Below the pieces are notes generated by a model. It was not told the origin of the DNA. It ran no database searches and saw only the letters and a list, made by a program, of their open reading frames with translations. From a virus, in the IMG/VR virus record IMGVR_UViG_3300027963_000408, positions 1-20,218 of that record: 20,218 bases of DNA; one strand, given 5' to 3'. The position numbers were made by a program, and so were the translations under genes. Positions 7,694-13,567 of the stretch are shown here, piece after piece. Each line of letters starts with the position of its first letter. Position 1 is the stretch's first letter.

Positions 7694-8026
7694 ATGGGAA
7701 TTCAAGCCTTTACCCCTATGGGGAACACGATAACCTTTACGGCTACCGCTAGTTCTCCCACAACTTCCGTGCAAGCTGCGTCTACCACTCTTGGTGGTAA
7801 CCAGTACCGCATCATCAACAGCGGTAACGTAACGGTGTTTATGGGGTACGGGCAGGCTAACGCAAGTGCGGTAGCAAACGCAATAGTTGTAACCAGCACT
7901 CAGTCATCTATCCCGTTGCTGTCAGGTACAGACGAGATCCTGACGTTCACCCCTAACGCTTACTTTGCTGGTATAACTAGTAGTGGTAATGCTGTGATAT
8001 ACATCACACCAGGAGATGGGGTCTAA
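7694..8026 (+). CDS. small beta-rich structural protein
   Basis: A 110-aa protein rich in Thr, Ser, Ala and Val with very few charged residues. Strand-like segments (TITFTATAS, YRIINSGNVTVFMGYG, AVIYITPGDGV) suggest a small beta-sandwich. It starts 2 bp after the previous stop with only a weak Shine-Dalgarno, so coupling to the upstream gene is likely. The N-F/Q-x-F-T-P-M-G-N start and the N-S-G-N-x-T-V-F region resemble small phage proteins encoded near fibres or capsid decoration genes. I cannot assign a definite function. Confidence 0.6.
   Translation: MGIQAFTPMGNTITFTATASSPTTSVQAASTTLGGNQYRIINSGNVTVFMGYGQANASAVANAIVVTSTQSSIPLLSGTDEILTFTPNAYFAGITSSGNAVIYITPGDGV
8011..8015 (+). promoter_or_regulatory. 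ribosome binding site deciding the start of the large fibre
   Basis: AGGAG directly abuts the in-frame ATG at 8016, leaving no spacer, and lies 12 bp before the in-frame ATG at 8028. The start at 8028 also falls 1 bp after the upstream stop codon, as in other junctions here, so 8028 is preferred over 8016. Confidence 0.55.
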
Positions 8027-8027
8027 C

Positions 8028-10922
8028 ATGGTTCTCAAGACTGTTTCTACTCTTGGTGGTGGTGGCGGGGGAGGAAGTGGTACTCCTGGGGGCGCTAACA
8101 GCACAATCCAGTTCAACAACGCTGGAGCTTTTGCTGGTTCTGCCAACCTTACTTGGGACGGTGGCAACGTACAGATAGGGTCTAGCGGAATAATCAAGCT
8201 ATCTAACGGTGTTACTAACTACGTTGGATTTAATGCTCCGACAATCATTCCGGCCAATGTTACTTGGACATTGCCGAGTACGGACGGAGCTACGGGTAAT
8301 TTTTTAATTACCAATGGTTCAGGAACTCTTTCTTGGGCTGCTGCAAATCTGACTCCGATTGCTCCGTCAAACTATGCTTTGCCTGTCGTGTCTGGCAACA
8401 CCACGGTAGGTCAAACGCTGTCATCTACGACTGGTGGTTGGAACGGGTATCCAGCGCCAACGTATGCCTATCAATGGGTACGTGGAGTTAGTAATATTGG
8501 TGGAGCAACATCAGCGACCTATCCACTCGTAGACGCTGACTATAACAACACTATCAAAGTTATCGTCACTGCAACTAACTCAGCAGGCAGTGCAAATGCC
8601 ACGTCTAATGCAACCGCAACTATTGCAGGTACGGTTCCCGGTGCTCCTACGATTGGCACTGCGACGGCAGGCAATGCTCAGGCGTCTGTCGCGTTTACCG
8701 CGCCTGCTGTCACTGGCGGTCCGGCTATTACGAGCTACACGGCAACATCTAGCCCCGGTGGTATTACAGGGTCTGCTGCGTCCTCGCCCATTACTGTGTC
8801 TGGTCTGACCAACGGGACGGCGTATACGTTTACTGTTACCGCGACCAACAGCATCGGCACTGGTCCGGCAAGCGCGGCTAGTAACAGCGTTACGCCAACG
8901 GCTGTTGTGCAAGATGCTTCGTTCGCCTACGTTCCATTGTTGCTAGAGACAACTAGCACCAACGGGCAGAACAACCAAGGCACAACGACCACCAACGGGT
9001 TCCTTGACAGCAGCAGCAGCCCTGTCACCATCACCCGCAACGGCACACCGACGCAGGGTTCAATCACTCCGTATTGGCCCGCTGGTCAATGGAGTAACTT
9101 TTTTTCATCTAGTTACTTGAGTGTTGCGGACAGTGCGAGTCTTAGGTTTGGGGCTGCAAACTTCACTATTGAAGCATGGGTGTTTCGTACGGCATCGGGA
9201 GCAACACACACAATTGCTGCCAAAGGCGCGTCAACCCCAACCGGATGGGTTTTACAAGTTAGCTCTGCTGATAAACTTGTTTTTATTGATACGTCAACAA
9301 GCATTACTGGCGCTACCAGTCTTGCGGCAAATACTTGGTATTACGTCGCTGTCGTTCGCGCCGGAACTGGTTCAAACCAAACAACTTTATATGTCAACGG
9401 AGTGTCCGACGGAACAGGTACATCTGCAACCACGTTTAGCCAAACCGACGCAATGCGTATTGGAACGGACAGAAGCGCGGCAAACGGTTTTGCTGGGTAT
9501 ATTTCTAATCTTAGGTTGTCTAATACAAACCTGACAATTTCATCCACACCGACTACTCCACTAACAGCTTCAGGCAGCACAATTTTTTTATCCTGCGGAT
9601 ACAACCGTTTTGTCGATGGTTCATCTTTAACTAGCGCGATCACTATTGGCGCCGGCACCCCCACCGTCCAAGCATTCCAGCCGTTCTCCCCGGCTGCTGC
9701 GTATACTCCTGCGGCGTATGGTGGGAGTGGGCTTTTTAATGGCAGTACGGATTATTTGTCAGAAACAGACCTAACTCCTATAACTTTTGGGACTAACGAC
9801 TTTACTATAGAGTTTTGGAGTCATTTGATTTCAAAACCACAACTTTTTCCCGGCCTGTTTTACATAAGTGGAAACACCTCGGGCTCTACTACGGTACGGA
9901 TGGAGTTATACGCAGGAAATAACGTTGCCGGTGCAACGGCATACAATTTATATGCACCGGGGCTTTTGCTTAATGGCGGCACAATTATATACAACACTTG
10001 GACCCATATTGCTCTTGTTAGGTCTTCAAACACTTTGACTTTATATGTAAACGGCGTAAGTGTTGCAAGCGCCAGCGTAACCGGAGTTTCTTTTGGCGGC
10101 ACGGGGACTGGTCTGAAGTTAATGAGCGACGGCACAAGTGCCGGTTCTGCATATGGTTACATTTCCAATTTCCGAGTAGTCAAAGGCACCGCCGTCTACA
10201 CCGGAGCATTCACTCCACCTACGCTTGCACCGCTAACAACAGCAGGCTCAACCAGCGCAGCAAGTTACTCAAACACCACCAACGTCAATACAAGTTTTGC
10301 AGCCGCAAACACTTCTCTCCTGCTCAACATGACCAACGCAGGAATCTACGACGCCGCCGTGCAGAACGACATGATTACAGTTGGTGATGCTCAGTCTAGT
10401 ACCACGCAAAAGCAGTGGGGTACAACAAGCATGAAATACGACGGCACTGGCGACTGGCTGACGGCTATTGATAGTACGCAGCTTCAGCTAGGTACTGGTG
10501 ACTTTACGATTGAAGGATGGGTTTACCTTTCTTCGGTCAGTGTTGCTTACGGAATTTTGAGCAAAGGTACTGCAACGACTGGTTGGTCCGCAAACGTAAC
10601 TGTTTTGAACAAACTTCAGTTTAGCTATACGGCGTCTAACTTGACCGGAACAACATCATTGGCAACCGGCACTTGGTATTATTTTGCTATTGTTCGTTTT
10701 GGTAGTGCTACAGGAAACCTAAAGTTATACCTAAACGGTTCTCTTGAAGCTACAAGTGGCGGCGCTGTGACGGATAACTTCAATCAAACCAACATTTTAT
10801 ATGTTGGCGCAGATCGAATCGGAGGAAGCGCACTTAACGGATACCTACAAGATATTCGGATAACTAAAGGTGTGGCTCGCACCGTCACTACAACGCCAAC
10901 CGCAGCATTCCCTGTTCAATAA
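8028..10922 (+). CDS. large modular tail fibre / receptor-binding protein (Ig-like, FN3-like, three LamG-like domains)
   Basis: A 964-aa protein with the modular build of a phage adhesin. Residues about 10-20 are a poly-Gly linker. About 20-110 is a fibre base with STIQFNNAGAFAGSANLTW. About 108-200 is an Ig-like domain (PAPTYAYQWVRG, IKVIVTATNSAGSAN). About 202-290 is a fibronectin type III-like domain (VPGAPTIGTATAGNAQASVAF, GLTNGTAYTFTVTATNS). Three concanavalin/LamG-like domains (Laminin_G_3 type) follow at about 298-500, 508-725 and 756-950. Each has an N/D-F-T-I-E-x-W strand, a TWYY or TWTH segment, a LYVNG or LYLNG turn and a closing GY-I/L-x-N/D-x-R strand. Such domains bind cell-surface glycans or proteins, so this is the best candidate for host recognition. 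No chaperone domain is visible at the C-terminus; the next gene may assist folding. Confidence 0.8.
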   Translation: MVLKTVSTLGGGGGGGSGTPGGANSTIQFNNAGAFAGSANLTWDGGNVQIGSSGIIKLSNGVTNYVGFNAPTIIPANVTWTLPSTDGATGNFLITNGSGTLSWAAANLTPIAPSNYALPVVSGNTTVGQTLSSTTGGWNGYPAPTYAYQWVRGVSNIGGATSATYPLVDADYNNTIKVIVTATNSAGSANATSNATATIAGTVPGAPTIGTATAGNAQASVAFTAPAVTGGPAITSYTATSSPGGITGSAASSPITVSGLTNGTAYTFTVTATNSIGTGPASAASNSVTPTAVVQDASFAYVPLLLETTSTNGQNNQGTTTTNGFLDSSSSPVTITRNGTPTQGSITPYWPAGQWSNFFSSSYLSVADSASLRFGAANFTIEAWVFRTASGATHTIAAKGASTPTGWVLQVSSADKLVFIDTSTSITGATSLAANTWYYVAVVRAGTGSNQTTLYVNGVSDGTGTSATTFSQTDAMRIGTDRSAANGFAGYISNLRLSNTNLTISSTPTTPLTASGSTIFLSCGYNRFVDGSSLTSAITIGAGTPTVQAFQPFSPAAAYTPAAYGGSGLFNGSTDYLSETDLTPITFGTNDFTIEFWSHLISKPQLFPGLFYISGNTSGSTTVRMELYAGNNVAGATAYNLYAPGLLLNGGTIIYNTWTHIALVRSSNTLTLYVNGVSVASASVTGVSFGGTGTGLKLMSDGTSAGSAYGYISNFRVVKGTAVYTGAFTPPTLAPLTTAGSTSAASYSNTTNVNTSFAAANTSLLLNMTNAGIYDAAVQNDMITVGDAQSSTTQKQWGTTSMKYDGTGDWLTAIDSTQLQLGTGDFTIEGWVYLSSVSVAYGILSKGTATTGWSANVTVLNKLQFSYTASNLTGTTSLATGTWYYFAIVRFGSATGNLKLYLNGSLEATSGGAVTDNFNQTNILYVGADRIGGSALNGYLQDIRITKGVARTVTTTPTAAFPVQ

Positions 10923-10931
10923 GGATTAAAA

Positions 10932-11381
10932 ATGTTACTTGCAAACATCAATCTTGTCGTCAAAGACAGCTCAGAGTGGTTTCCGTTCCAGAACTTTGGT
11001 TCTACCGGACCAACGCTTGAGTACATCCGTGAATGCGGGTTCTACCCGATTTGCGTATGGAAGCCCTACGACCACGCAACGGAGAAGTTGGTCCCTGCTG
11101 CTCCTCATTTGATTGACGGTCAAGTTTTTACCGTTGACGTGGCTCCAATGACGGAAGAAGACCTAGCGCAGCGCATCGCAACGCAGTGGCAGGTGATTCG
11201 CACTCAGCGCAACCAGATGCTCAAAGACAGCGACTGGACGCAGGTAGCAGATGCACCAAGCGACAAAACTGCATGGGCCATCTATCGTCAAGCACTGCGT
11301 GACATTACAACAGAAACAGATCCGTTCAAAATCACTTGGCCTAAGTATCCAAGTCAAGTAGATGTACTACCGATTAAATGA
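10932..11381 (+). CDS. phage tail assembly chaperone-like protein
   Basis: A 149-aa protein. Residues about 90-145 contain IRTQRNQMLKDSDWTQVAD, then TAWAIYRQALRDI and TWPKYP. This R-x-x-x-L-x-x-S-D-W-T-Q ... W-x-x-Y-R-Q-x-L-R-D-I pattern is the signature of the phage tail assembly chaperone family (Phage_tail_APC, PF16778), usually encoded directly downstream of a tail fibre. The N-terminal part (about 1-80) is a separate small domain with WFPFQNFGS and ECGFYPIC. In this family the protein is thought to help fold or attach the fibre. Here it follows the 964-aa fibre by 9 bp, with AAGGA upstream of its ATG. The family call is firm; the exact role in this phage is inferred. Confidence 0.75.
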   Translation: MLLANINLVVKDSSEWFPFQNFGSTGPTLEYIRECGFYPICVWKPYDHATEKLVPAAPHLIDGQVFTVDVAPMTEEDLAQRIATQWQVIRTQRNQMLKDSDWTQVADAPSDKTAWAIYRQALRDITTETDPFKITWPKYPSQVDVLPIK

Positions 11382-11391
11382 TGGTGATTGA

Positions 11392-11589
11392 ATGTCAGAC
11401 AATATTGAGACCAAACTAGCCGTGCACGAAGCTATTTGTGCCGAGAGATACAAGCAAATCTCTGATAGTTTGGCTTCCGGCGACAAGAGGATGACCAAGA
11501 TTGAGTATCTTCTCTACGCAGTGATTGCAGCGGTGTTGTTTGGTCCAGGTGTTGCAGCAGAGTTTGTCAAAAAGTTGTTAGGGCTATGA
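11392..11589 (+). CDS. small single-span membrane protein, holin/XhlA-like candidate
   Basis: A 65-aa protein with a polar, charged N-terminal half (helix with KLAVHEAICAERYKQISDSL) and one hydrophobic segment at about residues 38-56 (EYLLYAVIAAVLFGPGVAAE), followed by a short basic end (KKLLGL). This layout, a soluble helix followed by a C-terminal membrane span, resembles XhlA-type accessory lysis proteins and other small phage membrane proteins. The next gene starts in a 4-bp ATGA overlap with its stop and also encodes a membrane protein. The lysis role is inferred from topology and clustering; no endolysin gene is in the window. Confidence 0.6.
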   Translation: MSDNIETKLAVHEAICAERYKQISDSLASGDKRMTKIEYLLYAVIAAVLFGPGVAAEFVKKLLGL

Positions 11590-11897
11590 CTGAAAAACTA
11601 GAAGCAAAGTCTCAACTTATTGAGAAGACCGCGTTTGCGGTGCTTCCTATTCTTTTTACTTGCGTTGTCTACCTGATGAGTGCGTTGGACAAACTCACGC
11701 ATGAAGTTACTGTGCTTAACGCCAAGATCTCCCTTGTTGTTACATCTGACAACAAGCAAGCCGTTAACTCTGGGGCTGAACTTGCGCGGGAAAAATTGCG
11801 GCAAGAACTTGAGAAAGAAATACAACGAAATCGTGACATGATTCACGACAATCAAAAGCATATCAGCATTATTGAAGATCGCATGGCCAGGAAGTAA
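11586..11897 (+). CDS. small membrane-anchored coiled-coil protein
   Basis: This 103-aa protein starts in an ATGA overlap with the preceding gene. One membrane span lies at about residues 15-34 (TAFAVLPILFTCVVYLMSAL). The rest is a long charged helix (about 65-100, with REKLRQELEKEIQRNRDM) of coiled-coil character. This resembles spanin-like or holin-accessory proteins, but no lipobox is seen. Its TAA overlaps the ATG of the next small membrane gene (TAATG). The three adjacent single-span proteins look like a lysis or membrane-remodelling cassette. I do not recognise a specific family. Confidence 0.6.
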   Translation: MTEKLEAKSQLIEKTAFAVLPILFTCVVYLMSALDKLTHEVTVLNAKISLVVTSDNKQAVNSGAELAREKLRQELEKEIQRNRDMIHDNQKHISIIEDRMARK

Positions 11898-12052
11898 TGG
11901 AAATAGCTGAACTTTTCCTAAAAGCATGGCCTATTCTACTGGGTCTGGTTACGCTCATAATTGTGTTGTCAAAACTAGATTTGAGAGTTGCTGTGCTTGA
12001 AGAAAAGGTCAAGTCTGCGTTTGAAATTATCAACAAGATGAGAGACAAATAA
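11897..12052 (+). CDS. 51-aa small membrane protein
   Basis: A short gene with overlapping stop/start junctions on both sides: its ATG overlaps the upstream TAA (TAATG at 11895-11899) and its own TAA overlaps the ATG at 12052. The product begins MEIAELFLKAWPILLG. It has one hydrophobic span at about residues 7-24 (FLKAWPILLGLVTLIIVL), followed by a charged helix (KLDLRVAVLEEKVKSAFEII) that reads as a short coiled coil. It has the same layout as the two upstream proteins: membrane span plus helix. The coupling on both sides and good amphipathic pattern support it being real despite its length. The function is unknown; a holin-type or membrane accessory role is possible. Confidence 0.65.
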   Translation: MEIAELFLKAWPILLGLVTLIIVLSKLDLRVAVLEEKVKSAFEIINKMRDK

Positions 12053-12390
12053 TGAATATGGACGACCTTTCTTACGTTGAGTTTGGAGACGTAGACGGTC
12101 TGGGAGTAATGTTGTTTGAGAACGGTGTGCAGCACAAGTTGTTCTACGAACAGTTGGCTGACAAAGGTATCTTGATACCTCAGTATCCAATCATAGATGC
12201 AGATCCTGATAACTTAGATGACTGGTTGTTTGTTCACAACCAAGAACATGAAAGACTGGCAAGTCAACTGAACCTAGACAATCCTTTTCAGTTGATCAAC
12301 GCAGATTGGCAAGTAGAAGATGACTTCTATGATTGGATAGGAGTACATTTGAGCATCCATCAACAAATTGTAAAAGTCCTTAACCTGTAA
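12052..12390 (+). CDS. hypothetical protein with internal DW-x-x-x-H duplication
   Basis: A 112-aa acidic protein (pI clearly low) starting in a TAATG overlap; a second Met at residue 3 (12058) is an alternative start. Two segments resemble each other: LDDWLFVHNQEHERLASQLN at about residues 54-74 and FYDWIGVHLSIHQQIVKVLN at about 92-111. Each has D-W-[LI]-x-V-H-x-x-x-H and a following Leu-rich helix, so the protein appears to contain two helical copies. Phage genomes carry small proteins of this DW-x-x-H type near tail and lysis genes, but I know no defined function. The paired His residues could bind metal, though that is speculation. Confidence 0.6.
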   Translation: MNMDDLSYVEFGDVDGLGVMLFENGVQHKLFYEQLADKGILIPQYPIIDADPDNLDDWLFVHNQEHERLASQLNLDNPFQLINADWQVEDDFYDWIGVHLSIHQQIVKVLNL

Positions 12391-12394
12391 TCAT

Positions 12395-13315
12395 ATGTTT
12401 AATCGAAAAATATTTGTTTCTATTGCATCGTATCAAGACGCAGATTTGTGGCATACAGTCAATGATATGGTCATCAATGCTGCAAGGCCATGCAGACTTC
12501 ACATTGCCATTCTTGATCAATCTGACACACCTTCTCCTCCAACAGAAGGTGTTTTGCAACGTGTACACAAAATAACGTACACGAACATCTCTCCAAAATA
12601 TTCTCGTGGTCCGTGTTGGGCTAGACACGTTCTTCAAAGTTACATCAGAGATGAAGAATTTTTTCTTCAGTTAGATGCTCACATGAGGTTTGACGCCGGT
12701 TGGGATGACAAACTCATACGGGAATACGATGATCTGTCTACTAAGAACGTTAGAACAATTTTGAGTTCATACGTTTGTGGGTTTGAAAAGAAAGAAGACG
12801 GGACTATTGAAAAACAAAAGTTTCCGGGTCATGCTCTAGTGTTGAAACCTTTGCCAGACGCAAAGTTGCAAATTCACACGCCAATCATGATTTTCCAAGC
12901 GCATCCAACTCCATCCCAGGTTGCAATACCTGGGTATCACATGGGGGGTGGATTCTTTTTTGGACCTTCGGCTGTTACTCAAGAAGTTCCGTATGACCCG
13001 TGGCTTTACTTTCACGGTGAAGAACAGAATCAAGCTGTCCGTGCTTTCACACACGGGTGGGATATCTATCACCCAGTAGACATCCCGGTCTATCACATCT
13101 ACAAAGATGATCGGAAACGGCATTGGAATGAAGACAAGAACACTGGAAGGTCAGAAGCATGGGTGATGCTTGACCGTGAGTGCAACCAGCGTATGCACCG
13201 TCTTCTGTACGACCGTGCACCTCTGGGTATTTACGGTCTTGGGTTCAAACGTACGTTAGAAGAGTTTGCAGAGTTTTCTGGTATTGACTACATCAACAAA
13301 ACTATCAGAAGATAA
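12395..13315 (+). CDS. Skp1/mucin-type GlcNAc glycosyltransferase (GT60-like)
   Basis: A 306-aa enzyme of the GlcNAc-transferase family PF11397 (CAZy GT60-like). The start reads IFVSIASYQDADLWHTVNDM, the typical nucleotide-sugar-binding entry strand. Residues 71-77 are RGPCWAR. Residues 91-99 are LQLDAHMRF, carrying the D-x-H form of the metal-binding DxD motif that marks this family. GYHMGGGFFFG is at about 180-190, and YFHGEEQNQAVRAFTHGWD with VYHIYK at about 205-237 matches the family's GEE and final His motifs. Known members use UDP-GlcNAc to modify hydroxyproline on Skp1 or threonine in mucin-type proteins. All motifs appear intact, so the enzyme is probably active. It lies 4 bp after the preceding gene and two genes before the Thr/Pro-rich 808-aa protein, its possible substrate; other virion proteins or host glycans are alternatives. 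Confidence 0.85.
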   Translation: MFNRKIFVSIASYQDADLWHTVNDMVINAARPCRLHIAILDQSDTPSPPTEGVLQRVHKITYTNISPKYSRGPCWARHVLQSYIRDEEFFLQLDAHMRFDAGWDDKLIREYDDLSTKNVRTILSSYVCGFEKKEDGTIEKQKFPGHALVLKPLPDAKLQIHTPIMIFQAHPTPSQVAIPGYHMGGGFFFGPSAVTQEVPYDPWLYFHGEEQNQAVRAFTHGWDIYHPVDIPVYHIYKDDRKRHWNEDKNTGRSEAWVMLDRECNQRMHRLLYDRAPLGIYGLGFKRTLEEFAEFSGIDYINKTIRR

Positions 13316-13318
13316 GTT

Positions 13319-13567
13319 ATGGATGAACTCCAACAAGCACAAGCCGCTACCCAACAGTTCATGCAACAGTATGGGTTGGATGCTAGGACTATGGCGTCTA
13401 TAGGTCAGATGGCACAAGAGGCAATACAGGATCAAAGCCTGTATACGCTCCTGCGTGAGCAGTTGTTGGGTAGCCAGATTCTCACAGAGAAAGAGTTGCC
13501 AGAGCAGGTCAATTACATGACCTTGGCTGCGCTTGCGACTATGGGCGCTCTGGCAGGAGGTCAGTAA
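13319..13567 (+). CDS. small Gln-rich hypothetical protein
   Basis: An 82-aa protein, mostly helical, with a Gln/Ala-rich N-terminus (MDELQQAQAATQQFMQQYGL) and a hydrophobic Ala/Gly/Met-rich C-terminus (MTLAALATMGALAGGQ), which is too short and weak for a secure membrane span. The start is 3 bp after the glycosyltransferase stop, and the TAA overlaps the ATG of the mucin-like gene (TAATG). I do not recognise it. Its coupling to the 808-aa gene suggests the two products function together, for example as a chaperone or co-packaged partner. Confidence 0.6.
   Translation: MDELQQAQAATQQFMQQYGLDARTMASIGQMAQEAIQDQSLYTLLREQLLGSQILTEKELPEQVNYMTLAALATMGALAGGQ

Noticed and set aside
9121-9534. 137-aa + strand ORF in another frame of the fibre gene
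   Set aside because: It overlaps the LamG coding frame entirely, gives a Leu/Gln/Arg-rich product without domain features and has no start signal.
8028-10922. Diversity-generating retroelement target in the fibre
   Set aside because: No reverse transcriptase gene, template repeat or A-biased near-duplicate of the fibre 3' end was seen in the window.
11392-13567. Endolysin or prolyl hydroxylase near the membrane and glycosyltransferase genes
   Set aside because: None of the proteins here shows a lysozyme, amidase or 2-oxoglutarate dioxygenase (HxD...H) signature; such genes may lie outside the window.
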